Of a stretch of DNA of 64,000 nucleotides, positions 50,513 to 59,362 are shown in pieces; position 1 is the stretch's first letter, and every line of letters starts with the position of its first letter. The position numbers were made by a program, and so were the translations under genes. This DNA comes from CAYVTM01 sp964454645 (GTDB taxonomy: Bacteria > Bacteroidota > Bacteroidia > Sphingobacteriales > Sphingobacteriaceae). Below the pieces are notes generated by a model. The model made no database searches, had not been told where the DNA came from, and worked only from the letters and a program-made list of their open reading frames with translations. The stretch spans positions 1 to 64,000 of the forward strand of contig CAYVTM010000009.1 in NCBI GenBank assembly GCA_964454645.1, given 5' to 3'.

Positions 50513-52330
50513 ATGAAAAAAGTATTTACTATTCTTGCTGTGATTGGGCTTCCGTTTGCAGTATCGGCACAGTCTGTGATGAAGCCGATATTTCCTACTT
50601 CGGTAGCGGTTCCGGCATACACGCCTATTGTAGGTAATGAAACTTCTTCGAATGTTTCAGCAATTATGAACAAACCAATCAAACCTGCGAATGCAGTAAT
50701 GTCTCCTGATGCAGTACAAATCGGAACAACCACATACGATTTGCAAACAAACTCTTCAGTAGGACGTCGTATATTGGCTTACCCTGATGGTAAAGTATCT
50801 GCTGTTTGGATTTATTCAGCTTCAAACGATTTAGCTGCTCCCGATCGTGGAACTGGTTATAATTCATTTGATGGTACTCAATGGGGTGGAGAACCTACTT
50901 CCCGCCTTGAAGGTGCTACAAGAACCGGATGGGGCGAAATCGCCACTACTACAGCCGGAGAAATTGTAATGGCTCACGTAGACGCGATATCAACCAATAC
51001 CGGTTCAGGAACTGCCTGGACTACCCGTATTGAAGCTGCAATGGGTGGAAAAACATGGCCGAGAATCGCTTCTTCAGGTGACAATGTATATGCGATAATT
51101 ACGACATCTGCTCAAGATCCCGTTTCAGGATTGGGGCGAACCAATTCAGGCCCTATTTACTTCAGCAAGTCTACTGACGGTGGCGCTACATGGTCTGCTT
51201 TTACTGATAGCTTTGTTCCTACTTACGATACATCAAATCATATAGGAGCAATTGGAGCCGATTCATACGCAATTGACGCAAACGGCAGCAACGTTGCTAT
51301 TTTTGCAGCTGGAACTACAGAAGATTTGTTACTATTCAAATCGACAGATGCAGGTGTAACCTGGACTAAAACTGTTATCCGTGAATTCCCTATTCACAAA
51401 TATGCTTCAGGAATTACCGATGCTGATGGTGATGGCGTGGGTGACACTTTACTAGGTTCATCCGATCAATTATCAGTAGTAGTTGACGATGCAGGTGTAG
51501 TACATTGCGTATTTGGTGATTTAAGAGTTATTGATGATGACGGTTCAGCATTAGGAGTATTCCTGAACGAAAGCTCATTAAACTACTGGAATGATTCAGA
51601 CAAACAAATCATCAACCATGAATTATTGGTAGATGCAGATGGTGATGGCATTTTAACTGTAGGGTCAAGATTTACAGCCGGTTCAACTGTTCGTTATGGA
51701 AATGCAGGATACGTTTTACAGCCTATTCTTACATTGGATCCATCAGGACTTATCTGTACATTTACTGCAGTAGCAGAAGCGGATACTACCGATGCTGGTG
51801 TTGACTTCAGAAATATCTGGGCAATTCGTTTCCATACTGGTGAAGAAACAATGATCGATGGACCTGTAAATCTTTCTCAAACTGAATTAGTTGAAAATGC
51901 ATTCCCTTCAGCTCCAAGAACTACAGTTAACGGAAAATTACACATCAACTGGCAACAAGATTTTGAGCCGGGCATTGCCGTACAGGACGGTCACGATTTT
52001 ACAACTTCAAACATTATGTACGAATCATTTGATGTTGCAACCATGTTCTTAGGTGTTAACAAAGCAAAATTAGAAGGCGTTGCAATCAGTGCTTATCCTA
52101 ATCCTGCAAATGACCGTGTAACATTCAAAGCTAATTTCACAAAAGCAATGAATGCTCAATTTACATTAACTAATATGTTAGGTCAAGAAGTTAGATCTGT
52201 AAACAAAGCAAACATGTTCGGTACACAAACTATCGATATGGATATCGCCGATCTTCCTTCAGGCGTTTACTTTTACTCTGTGAAAGCAGATGGAAAAATT
52301 GCTACTGAGAAATTAATTATTTCTAAATAA
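50513..52330 (+). CDS. Large secreted T9SS protein with sialidase-like (BNR) repeats
   Basis: A 605-residue exported protein. After a signal peptide (MKKVFTILAVIGLPFAVSAQ) comes a beta-propeller-like region with Asp-box repeats, KSTDGGATWSAF and KSTDAGVTWTKTV, and two acidic DADGDG segments (about residues 303 and 378) that look like calcium loops. The C-terminal type IX sorting domain (about 525-605) has VAISAYPNPANDRVTF and ends EKLIISK. Asp boxes occur in sialidases, but the catalytic Arg triad and FRIP motif were not found, so enzyme activity is not claimed. A consensus promoter and strong terminator suggest high expression. Confidence 0.8.
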   Translation: MKKVFTILAVIGLPFAVSAQSVMKPIFPTSVAVPAYTPIVGNETSSNVSAIMNKPIKPANAVMSPDAVQIGTTTYDLQTNSSVGRRILAYPDGKVSAVWIYSASNDLAAPDRGTGYNSFDGTQWGGEPTSRLEGATRTGWGEIATTTAGEIVMAHVDAISTNTGSGTAWTTRIEAAMGGKTWPRIASSGDNVYAIITTSAQDPVSGLGRTNSGPIYFSKSTDGGATWSAFTDSFVPTYDTSNHIGAIGADSYAIDANGSNVAIFAAGTTEDLLLFKSTDAGVTWTKTVIREFPIHKYASGITDADGDGVGDTLLGSSDQLSVVVDDAGVVHCVFGDLRVIDDDGSALGVFLNESSLNYWNDSDKQIINHELLVDADGDGILTVGSRFTAGSTVRYGNAGYVLQPILTLDPSGLICTFTAVAEADTTDAGVDFRNIWAIRFHTGEETMIDGPVNLSQTELVENAFPSAPRTTVNGKLHINWQQDFEPGIAVQDGHDFTTSNIMYESFDVATMFLGVNKAKLEGVAISAYPNPANDRVTFKANFTKAMNAQFTLTNMLGQEVRSVNKANMFGTQTIDMDIADLPSGVYFYSVKADGKIATEKLIISK

Positions 52331-52351
52331 TTGGTTTTACAACCATAGCAT

Positions 52352-52384
52352 AAAAAAATCCCGACTAAACGTCGGGATTTTTTT
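52352..52384 (+). terminator. Strong terminator after the T9SS protein gene
   Basis: AAAAAAATCCCGAC pairs perfectly with GTCGGGATTTTTTT around TAAAC. It lies 22 bases after the stop codon. Confidence 0.92.
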
Positions 52385-52428
52385 ATTTATAGATATAGCA
52401 TTTTTTTAGCACTTTTGAGTCTCAGATT

Positions 52429-53517
52429 TTGCTTATGAAACAATACTCCCATCAACAACTCCATTCCTTTACACAATCTGTACTGGAGTCCATCGGCTTA
52501 AGCGTACAAGACGCTTCATCAGCTGCCGATGTTCTCCTATCTGCAGATCTTCGTGGTATTGATTCTCATGGGGTTGCCCGGCTTTCGGGCTATGTTCGCT
52601 TATGGAAGGAGAAGCGAATAAATCCTACACCACATATCCAAATTCTTCATGAAACTCCTTCTACAGCAAGTATCGATGGAGACTCTGGATTAGGATTGAC
52701 AGTTGCACCAGCTGCTATGCGTATTGCTATCGGCAAAGCAAAGCAGGTGGGAAGCGGTTGGGTAAGTGTACAAAATTCAAATCATTTCGGGATTGCTGCT
52801 TATCATGCCATGATAGCTTTGGAACATAATATGATTGGTATAGCCATGACGAATGCGAGCCCACTCGTTGCTCCTACCTTTTCTATCGAACGTATGCTTG
52901 GTACTAATCCCATGTGTTTTGCTTTTCCTGCAAAGAAACACGAGCCTATTATCGTCGATATGGCTACATCTGCGGCGGCCAATGGTAAACTTGAAATAGC
53001 CCAGCGCAAAAACTCATTGTTACCCGGCGGATGGGTACAAGATGCAAAAGGAAATCATTCCTCAGATCCCAATGAATTAAAAAAAGGAGGATCGCTTTTG
53101 CCTTTGGGCAGTGACCCTGAACATGGCAGCCATAAGGGTTTTGGCCTAAGCGCAACGGTTGATATATTAAGTGCCGTATTATCCGGAGCTAATTTCGGTC
53201 CCTGGGTTCCACCGTTTGTTGCCTTCCTCGATCCCGATCCAGACCCGGTTGGAAAAGGGCTTGGTCATTTCTTCGGAGCTATCCGTGTAGATGGCTTCAG
53301 ACCGATAGAAGAGTATATGCAAGCTATAGATACCTGGATAGAACGTTTCAAAAATGCAGAACCCGTAAATCCTCAACAGCCTGTTATTATTCCCGGAGAA
53401 CCTGAGATGCAGGCATATCGGGATCGCATACAAAATGGCATCCCTTTAACCGATCCGGTTATAAACGATTTAAGAGTCTTAGCTATAAAACTGGGATTAC
53501 CCTTTATCGAAGATTAA
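52429..53517 (+). CDS. Malate/L-lactate dehydrogenase family (LDH2-type) oxidoreductase
   Basis: A 362-residue NAD(P)-dependent enzyme of the LDH2/MDH2 family (relatives: AllD, ComC, YlbC), unlike classical lactate and malate dehydrogenases. Features: ADLRGIDSHGVARLSGYVR with catalytic His47, VQNSNHFGIAAYHAMIAL, MLGTNPMCFAFPAKK, DMATSAAANGKLEIAQRKN and HKGFGLSATVDILSAVLSGA. The substrate (malate, lactate, ureidoglycolate or sulfolactate) cannot be told from sequence. A second ATG (52435) is possible. It converges with paaJ, seven bases apart. Confidence 0.88.
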   Translation: MLMKQYSHQQLHSFTQSVLESIGLSVQDASSAADVLLSADLRGIDSHGVARLSGYVRLWKEKRINPTPHIQILHETPSTASIDGDSGLGLTVAPAAMRIAIGKAKQVGSGWVSVQNSNHFGIAAYHAMIALEHNMIGIAMTNASPLVAPTFSIERMLGTNPMCFAFPAKKHEPIIVDMATSAAANGKLEIAQRKNSLLPGGWVQDAKGNHSSDPNELKKGGSLLPLGSDPEHGSHKGFGLSATVDILSAVLSGANFGPWVPPFVAFLDPDPDPVGKGLGHFFGAIRVDGFRPIEEYMQAIDTWIERFKNAEPVNPQQPVIIPGEPEMQAYRDRIQNGIPLTDPVINDLRVLAIKLGLPFIED

Positions 53518-53524
53518 ATAACAT

Positions 53525-54730
53525 TTAGCATTTCTCCAGGATAACTGCAAAACCCTGACCTACGCCTATACACATGGTCACCAATGCATAGCGTTTATTT
53601 CGTTCTTGCAGTTCAATTGCGGCAGAATTTAAGATTCGCGCCCCACTCATTCCCAGGGGATGACCGATCGCAATTGCTCCTCCATTCGGGTTTAGCCTGG
53701 AGTCGTCATCCGCTAATTTCCAGGACCGCATACATGCCAGACTTTGTGCTGCAAAAGCCTCATTCAATTCTATAATATCAATATCATTCATGGTCAATCC
53801 GGCCTTTGCCAATGCCCTGTTTGAAGCTTCTACCGGGCCAATACCCATAATGCGGGGTTCTACTCCGATAACTGCTGATGATACAATTCTGGCTCTTGGT
53901 CGTAGGTTATATTTTTTGATTCCATTTTCCGAAGCAAACAATAATGCAGCAGCACCATCATTCAATCCCGAAGCATTTCCGGCAGTTACTGTTCCTTCTT
54001 TACGAAAGGCGGGCCTTAATTTTGCAAGGATATCCAACGTTGTTCCCGGTTTAATAAATTCATCCGTGTCAAAAATCTTTGGATCACCTTTTTTAACAGG
54101 AACTGTTATTGCTGCAATTTCTTTCCTAAACCGCCCGCGTTCCTGTGCTTTTGCAGCTTTCATCTGTGAAGTATAAGCAAAAACATCCTGATCTTCCCTT
54201 GAAATTTTATGAAGGTCTGCTAAATTTTCCGCCGTCTCTCCCATCGCATCCACTCCATACATTTCTTTCATTTTTTTATTGACGAATCTCCATCCGAAAC
54301 TGGTATCAAACAATTCTACATCTTTTCCAAACGGAGCAGATGCTTTAGACATCACCCAAGGGCCGCGTGTCATGTGTTCAATACCACCTGCTACTATGAG
54401 ATCCGCATCTCCTGTCTTAATGGTACGGACGGCATCCATGGCTGCCGATAAGCCTGAAGCACATAGACGATTTACGGTAACACCCGGAACAGTTTGTGGA
54501 TACCCCGCCAGCAACAAAGCCATTCTCGCTACATTTCGGTTATCTTCTCCGGCTTGGTTCGCACATCCCATAATCACGTCGGTAATATCGGAAGCATCAA
54601 TAGTCGCATTGCGTTCCAATAATGCTTTTAAGATTTGCGCTGCTAAATCATCCGCCCTTACATTCGATAAGCCACCTGCAAAACTCCCCACTCCGCTTCG
54701 TATCCCGTCTATTAAATATGCTTGTTCCAT
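53525..54730 (-). CDS. paaJ: Acetyl-CoA acyltransferase, 3-oxoadipyl-CoA thiolase type
   Basis: A 401-residue thiolase. It has the acylated Cys90 in VNRLCASGLSAAMDAV, NGGAIAIGHPLGMSGARI with the catalytic His, and the second Cys in MCIGVGQGFAVIL. In phenylacetate breakdown PaaJ cleaves 3-oxo-5,6-dehydrosuberyl-CoA and 3-oxoadipyl-CoA, releasing acetyl-CoA. The role is inferred from its place at the end of the paa operon; by sequence alone a fatty-acid thiolase would look alike. It follows paaI after 24 bases. Confidence 0.88.
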   Translation of the reverse strand: MEQAYLIDGIRSGVGSFAGGLSNVRADDLAAQILKALLERNATIDASDITDVIMGCANQAGEDNRNVARMALLLAGYPQTVPGVTVNRLCASGLSAAMDAVRTIKTGDADLIVAGGIEHMTRGPWVMSKASAPFGKDVELFDTSFGWRFVNKKMKEMYGVDAMGETAENLADLHKISREDQDVFAYTSQMKAAKAQERGRFRKEIAAITVPVKKGDPKIFDTDEFIKPGTTLDILAKLRPAFRKEGTVTAGNASGLNDGAAALLFASENGIKKYNLRPRARIVSSAVIGVEPRIMGIGPVEASNRALAKAGLTMNDIDIIELNEAFAAQSLACMRSWKLADDDSRLNPNGGAIAIGHPLGMSGARILNSAAIELQERNKRYALVTMCIGVGQGFAVILEKC

Positions 54731-54754
54731 ACTGTTGATTTTTTCTATAATTTA

Positions 54755-55186
54755 TTAAATATCTGTGAACCACTCTTTAGAGGTTCGATACACCGTTCCT
54801 TTGAACAATGCTACAACTTCTTCTCGCTGATTCTTTACGGTAACCTGATATATTCCTAACTTATTACTCAAGCTTAACTCTTCCGCTATAGCAGAAAAAA
54901 TATCTCCGACTTTACATGAAATAGTATGTGATATCGACGTTTCTATTGACATAGATAAACGCCCTTGTGAATTCGAAGCAAAAGCCAATGCGCTATCTGC
55001 AAGTGAATAGCTAATACCTCCATGAACTACATTAAATCCATTTAACATTTCTTCCCGAACAGTCATCTGTAATTTTGAAACACCTGCTCCAATCTCTATA
55101 ATTTCAATACCCAACCATTTACTGAAGGCATCCTGTTCGTACATTCTGTTTACAATACGTTCTGCTTGCGGTTTACTATTGCTCAT
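54755..55186 (-). CDS. paaI: Phenylacetyl-CoA thioesterase PaaI
   Basis: A 143-residue hotdog-fold thioesterase. It carries FNVVHGGISYSLADSALAFASNSQG, the conserved helix of the PaaI group with the HGG and Asp residues that act in hydrolysis, and an N-terminal DAFSKWLGIEIIEIGAGVSKLQMTV. PaaI hydrolyses phenylacetyl-CoA and pathway dead-end CoA esters, freeing CoA. Its start overlaps the stop of the ORF6N gene by four bases (ATGA), so the two are cotranslated. Confidence 0.88.
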   Translation of the reverse strand: MSNSKPQAERIVNRMYEQDAFSKWLGIEIIEIGAGVSKLQMTVREEMLNGFNVVHGGISYSLADSALAFASNSQGRLSMSIETSISHTISCKVGDIFSAIAEELSLSNKLGIYQVTVKNQREEVVALFKGTVYRTSKEWFTDI

Positions 55187-55704
55187 GATTTTATTTTACT
55201 TAGTTTAAATCCCATTGCGGGCTTTTCCTGCCCCATACCCTGAATCAATTTTTGAATAGCGTCAAACACAATAACAAACTTTTTATCATATTGTACCTGC
55301 AATTTTGCGATACGATTCGATAATTCCTTGTTACTGTCGATCATTTTGCGCATCTGTACAAATGCCCGCATGATTGCAATGTTCATCCCGATTGCCTGCT
55401 CAGATTTTATTACGCTTGACAACATTGCTATTCCTTGTTCCGTAAATGCATAGGGCATATACCGGATTCCGCCCCAACTTGAGGTCACAAATTGTGACCT
55501 CAAGTTTTCAAACTCTTCTTTGCTTAACTCAAATATGAAATCGGGCGGAAAACGTTTTCTATTTCGTTTGACGGCCTGTTTAAGTACTTTAGTTTCTATA
55601 CCATATAACATTGCCAAATCAAAATCGAGCATTACCTTCTCCCCTCTTATCATATAGATTCGTTCAAGCAAACCCGAAGTAGATACAACTGCTGTGTTTT
55701 TCAT
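55183..55704 (-). CDS. ORF6N-domain protein embedded in the paa operon
   Basis: I start this gene at the ATG at 55704 (MKNTAVVSTSGLLERIYMIR, 173 residues); a longer frame from 55824 would overlap paaH by 55 bases. Residues about 10-100 form an ORF6N domain: IRGEKVMLDFDLAMLYGIETKVLKQAVKRNRKRFPPDFIFEL and YMPYAFTEQGIAMLSSVI. The C-terminal part is a likely coiled coil (about 115-155). ORF6N is a DNA-binding domain known from phage and mobile-element proteins and common as single genes in Bacteroidota. Here it lies between paaH and paaI and overlaps paaI by four bases. A regulator of the operon is an inference. Confidence 0.8.
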   Translation of the reverse strand: MKNTAVVSTSGLLERIYMIRGEKVMLDFDLAMLYGIETKVLKQAVKRNRKRFPPDFIFELSKEEFENLRSQFVTSSWGGIRYMPYAFTEQGIAMLSSVIKSEQAIGMNIAIMRAFVQMRKMIDSNKELSNRIAKLQVQYDKKFVIVFDAIQKLIQGMGQEKPAMGFKLSKIKS

Positions 55705-55769
55705 TTCCGGACTAAATAACGATTTATCCCGTTCAGAAACCACCGCATTTATACTGCTTTTATCACAAA

Positions 55770-56933
55770 TTACGGTTTGTAAAACTTTTTTTTCTCCTGC
55801 ACCATTTTGCGCAATAAAACACAAGCACGGTATCGGTCTTCTGCATACTGCTCATATAAGTCATCCAGAATTGATAATACCTTATCCAGGCCCATTTCAT
55901 CTCCCCATGCCAACAAACCTTTGGGATAATTTACTCCTTTTATCATTGCTAAATCGATATCTTCTTTACTTGCCAATCCCAGATAATAAGAATCGATTGC
56001 TTCATTTATTAACATCGCTACAATACGATCTACCATTTCATTTCCAAGTTTTGTATCCTTTACGGCTTCCGGATTATTTGCCGATTCGCGGTAATCGTAA
56101 AAACCGATATTACTCTTTCGGCCAAAGTACTTCGCCTCATATAACCTCTTTTGAGTTAAGGATGGTTTGAAACGCGGATCGTAAAAGAATTGTTCCCACA
56201 CAATCTCCGTTACTTTATAATTCACATCATGCCCGATAAAATCCATCAACTCGAAAGGCCCCATTTTAAAACCTGCCAGTTCTTTCATTGCCCAATCAAT
56301 TGTTGCTATATTAGCAATCCCTTCTTCCATCATACGTATAGCTTCTCCATAAAATGAACGGGCAACCCTATTCACAATAAAGCCCGGAGTATCTTTGCAC
56401 ACGACCGTCATTTTCCCCCAGGAGTCTATAATTTTTTTTGCTTTTGCGGTAAGTTCCGGAAGAGTTTGTATAGCGGGAATAATTTCTACCAGAGGCATCA
56501 GCGGAGCGGGGTTAAAAAAATGTATTCCTATTACCCTATCCGGTTTACGACATGCAGATGCAATAGAAGTAATGGATAAAGAAGATGTGTTACTTGCCAA
56601 TATGCATTGCTCATTTACAATTTCCTCAATATCTCCAAACAGTCGATTCTTCACTTCCGGGTTTTCAACAACCGCTTCAATAATCAATGTACATGTGTTA
56701 AATACACTCAGCGTATCCACAAATCGGATGCGAGAAAAAACAACTGCAGCTTCTTCTTCTTTTATCTTTCCTTTCTCTACCAGTCGTGTAAAAGTATCTT
56801 GTAATTTCTGCTGTGCTTTCTGAAGTACGGTTGTATTGATATCGTAAACAATTACATCATTCCCTGCCGAAGCGGCTACCTGTGCTATTCCCGAGCCCAT
56901 GGCTCCCGATCCGATAATTCCAACTATTTCCAT
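55770..56933 (-). CDS. paaH: 3-hydroxyacyl-CoA dehydrogenase PaaH
   Basis: A 387-residue NAD-dependent dehydrogenase. The N-terminal Rossmann fold has GIIGSGAMGSGIAQVAASAGNDVIVYD, followed by ASNTSSLSITSIA, IGIHFFNPAPLMPLVEII and the conserved catalytic segment. The C-terminal dimerisation domain appears in two units, NRVARSFYGEAIRMMEEGIA and INEAIDSYYLGLASKEDIDLAMIKG, making the protein longer than simple 3-hydroxybutyryl-CoA dehydrogenases (about 285). In this operon it should oxidise 3-hydroxyadipyl-CoA. It follows paaG by 23 bases. Confidence 0.9.
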   Translation of the reverse strand: MEIVGIIGSGAMGSGIAQVAASAGNDVIVYDINTTVLQKAQQKLQDTFTRLVEKGKIKEEEAAVVFSRIRFVDTLSVFNTCTLIIEAVVENPEVKNRLFGDIEEIVNEQCILASNTSSLSITSIASACRKPDRVIGIHFFNPAPLMPLVEIIPAIQTLPELTAKAKKIIDSWGKMTVVCKDTPGFIVNRVARSFYGEAIRMMEEGIANIATIDWAMKELAGFKMGPFELMDFIGHDVNYKVTEIVWEQFFYDPRFKPSLTQKRLYEAKYFGRKSNIGFYDYRESANNPEAVKDTKLGNEMVDRIVAMLINEAIDSYYLGLASKEDIDLAMIKGVNYPKGLLAWGDEMGLDKVLSILDDLYEQYAEDRYRACVLLRKMVQEKKKFYKP

Positions 56934-56956
56934 TTTTATTTTTGCAAATACTTTAT

Positions 56957-57739
56957 TTACTCTCCTTTAAATAGCGGTTTACGTTTTTCCAGGAAAGCCC
57001 GTATTCCTTCTTTATTATCAACGGTATCACCCGCAGCTGCCTGTAACTCTTCTTCAATATCCAATTGATCTTCCAGGTTATTAAACAACGATTCGTTCAA
57101 GGCACGTTTGGTTAAACCTAAACCGCGTGTTGGCATTTGGGATAGTTTCTCAGCTATTGCAAAGGCATCTGCCTGCAAATTATCAGCAGCACTAACGTTG
57201 TATATCATACCAAACTCCAATGCTTTCGCTGCAGTAATTTTATCTGCCAAAAACATCATCGCCGTAGCACGTTGTAAGCCTGCTAAGCGTGGTAAAAAAA
57301 ATGTCCCCCCGCTATCGGGAATTAATCCGATATTACTGAAGGACTGTATAAAAGATGCCGTATCAGCGGCAAGGGTAATATCACAAGCTAAAGCAATGTT
57401 GGCACCTGCTCCTGCAGCAACCCCATTCACTCCGCACACAATCGGCTTCTCAATGGTTCTGATCTTACGTATTATGGGATTGTACTGTTCGCGTACAATA
57501 GCATCAATGGATGGAGCATCTTCGGCAATAGCCTCTGCCAAATCCTGTCCGGCACAAAAAGCTCTTCCTTCTCCGGTAATATAAATCGCGCGTATTCCTT
57601 TATTCGAAGCACATTCATCCAATGCATCCTGCAATTCCAAAGCCATTGCACGATTAAAACTGTTAAGTACTTCCGGACGGTTTAATGTTAGGATTGCTAC
57701 AGCCCCTGACAGTTCGAAGGTAATATTCTTATATTCCAT
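56957..57739 (-). CDS. paaG: PaaG, 1,2-epoxyphenylacetyl-CoA isomerase / enoyl-CoA hydratase family
   Basis: A 260-residue crotonase-fold protein. It shows ILTLNRPEVLNSFNRAMALEL, the oxyanion-hole loops GRAFCAGQDLAEA and NGVAAGAGANIALACDI, and SNIGLIPDSGGTFFLPRLAG with the catalytic Asp in IPDSGG as in PaaG. PaaG turns ring-1,2-epoxyphenylacetyl-CoA into the oxepin form. The operon has only one crotonase in the window, so it must do the PaaG step here or share work with a paaF elsewhere. It follows paaD by 18 bases. Confidence 0.88.
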   Translation of the reverse strand: MEYKNITFELSGAVAILTLNRPEVLNSFNRAMALELQDALDECASNKGIRAIYITGEGRAFCAGQDLAEAIAEDAPSIDAIVREQYNPIIRKIRTIEKPIVCGVNGVAAGAGANIALACDITLAADTASFIQSFSNIGLIPDSGGTFFLPRLAGLQRATAMMFLADKITAAKALEFGMIYNVSAADNLQADAFAIAEKLSQMPTRGLGLTKRALNESLFNNLEDQLDIEEELQAAAGDTVDNKEGIRAFLEKRKPLFKGE

Positions 57740-57757
57740 ATACAGCTGTTAAATTTC

Positions 57758-58252
57758 TTATATACATTTAAAATAATCGAAAGGTTCGAGACAGTTGTCG
57801 CATTTATATAAAGCTTTACATGCCGTAGACCCGAATTCGCTGGTTTTATGTGTACGCATAGATCTACAATGGGGGCACTGTACTTCTATCTCCTGATCGT
57901 CCAATAAAGCTGTAGTCCGCTGTTCCACTTGTTGATTAGGGGGAGCAATACCATAAGCCCTTAACTTTTCTTTGGCTTCTGCACTCATCCAGCCGGTTGT
58001 CCATGCCGGACTATAAATCATTTGGATTTTAAAATTATGTATGCCTTTCGAATGCAGGAGCGAAGCAATATCCAGCTCAATCACGTGCATTGCGGGACAT
58101 CCACTGTAGGTAGGTGTTATTTGAATGATAAATTCATCACCTTCTTTCATTACATTCCTTACAATTCCAAGTTCCACAATATTAATCACCGGTATTTCGG
58201 GATCGGGAACCTGAGCGAGTAAAGTATATATTTCGGATGCATGCATAATCAT
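57758..58252 (-). CDS. paaD: PaaD, phenylacetyl-CoA epoxidase maturation subunit
   Basis: A 164-residue MIP18/DUF59-type protein. The N-terminal domain has VPDPEIPVINIVELGIVRNV and the TPTYSGCPAMHVIELDI loop with the conserved Cys; the C-terminal domain is a zinc-ribbon-like CPHCRS and CDNCLEPFDYFKC. PaaD is needed to insert iron-sulfur or diiron centres in the epoxidase. An ATG two codons later (58246) is possible. It lies 47 bases after paaC. Confidence 0.92.
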   Translation of the reverse strand: MIMHASEIYTLLAQVPDPEIPVINIVELGIVRNVMKEGDEFIIQITPTYSGCPAMHVIELDIASLLHSKGIHNFKIQMIYSPAWTTGWMSAEAKEKLRAYGIAPPNQQVEQRTTALLDDQEIEVQCPHCRSMRTHKTSEFGSTACKALYKCDNCLEPFDYFKCI

Positions 58253-58299
58253 CTATTCAAACAGCAAACCCTTTAATCATAAGGGTTTATATATTTTAT

Positions 58300-59058
58300 T
58301 CACCATTTTACACCGGGATGGGAACGATGCAAATGTTGCATCTCCGCCAATAAAAATCCCAGATGTTCGGTATGTACACCGTCACGACTTCCTCTTTTCA
58401 TAAATACATCTTTCGGCAAAGTCAAAGTTGCGGATTGTAACACTTCAAAAATTGTTTGATCGAAGGCAGATTTAACTTTTGTAAGATCTGATGCAATACC
58501 TGCCGATATTAACACTTTATCAATTTCATTCATCTCAAACAACTCTCCGGTGTAACACCATAAATCGTTTAATGCTTCTTGTACCCGCCTATGACTTTCC
58601 TCGGTACCATCTCCCAGGCGTTCCATCCATTTTGCAGAATGACGCAGGTGATAAGTAAACTCTTTCAAACTCTTTGCTGCTATAGCTGCAAGAGTTTCAT
58701 CTTTACTTTCCGTCAGTAAAGTATAAAAATGATAATTAAAAGTACTTAAGATAAATTGTTTAACCACAACATAGGCGAAATCAATATTCGGTTGTTCGGC
58801 AAGCAACGGATTATAAAAGGATCTTTCGTTACGAAGAAAGGCTAAATCGTCTTCGCTTCTTCCTTTTCCTTCTACCGAGACTGCATATTGATACCAGGCG
58901 CTTGTCTGGCCCAAAAGGTCTAATGCCATATTGGTATTTGCAATATCTTCTTCGAGAAAAGGAGCTTTACTGCTTAGTTCCGAAAGACGATGACCGGCAA
59001 TCAGGTTGGTATCACCTAAACGTAAGAGGTATTGAAATAATGCTTCTTGCTGATTCAT
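58300..59058 (-). CDS. paaC: PaaC, phenylacetyl-CoA epoxidase structural subunit
   Basis: A 252-residue ferritin-like four-helix-bundle protein that supports PaaA in the epoxidase core. It shows NLIAGHRLSELSSKAPFLEEDIANTNMALDLLGQTS, a helical middle with HLRHSAKWMERLGDGTEES, and C-terminal HTEHLGFLLAEMQHLHRSHPG, all PaaC hallmarks. It lies six bases after paaB and is translated with it. Confidence 0.94.
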   Translation of the reverse strand: MNQQEALFQYLLRLGDTNLIAGHRLSELSSKAPFLEEDIANTNMALDLLGQTSAWYQYAVSVEGKGRSEDDLAFLRNERSFYNPLLAEQPNIDFAYVVVKQFILSTFNYHFYTLLTESKDETLAAIAAKSLKEFTYHLRHSAKWMERLGDGTEESHRRVQEALNDLWCYTGELFEMNEIDKVLISAGIASDLTKVKSAFDQTIFEVLQSATLTLPKDVFMKRGSRDGVHTEHLGFLLAEMQHLHRSHPGVKW

Positions 59059-59063
59059 AAATT

Positions 59064-59357
59064 TTAGATATGCGTAATTCCTTCGGGAACATGGTAAAAA
59101 GTTGGATGACGATAAATTTTATCGTTTGCAGGGTCGAAAAATGGGCCTACATCCTCAGGTGTTGATGCAACAATTTCAGCGGCAGGGACTACCCAAATAT
59201 TTGTACCTTCATTTCTTCTGCAATACAAATCCCTTGCATTTTGTAATGCCATTTCTTTATCGTGCGCATGTACCGAACCGCAATGTTTATGCGGCTGTCC
59301 GGGTTTGCTCTGAACAAACACTTCCCAAAGTGCTCCTTGTGTATCTTTAATTTCCAT
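59064..59357 (-). CDS. paaB: PaaB, phenylacetyl-CoA epoxidase small subunit
   Basis: A 97-residue subunit of the epoxidase that bridges PaaA-PaaC pairs. It shows LWEVFVQSKPGQPHKHCGSVHAHDKEMALQNARDLYCRRNEGTNIWVVP, the family core, and ends FYHVPEGITHI. It sits between paaA and paaC with gaps of five bases on each side. Confidence 0.94.
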   Translation of the reverse strand: MEIKDTQGALWEVFVQSKPGQPHKHCGSVHAHDKEMALQNARDLYCRRNEGTNIWVVPAAEIVASTPEDVGPFFDPANDKIYRHPTFYHVPEGITHI

Positions 59358-59362
59358 AAAAA

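Noticed and set aside
50513..52330. Sialidase
   Set aside because: Two Asp-box repeats are present but no FRIP motif or catalytic Arg triad was found; Asp boxes occur in many propeller proteins.
55183..55704. Prophage remnant around the ORF6N gene
   Set aside because: No other phage-like gene, integrase or attachment repeat nearby; flanking genes are intact paa genes.
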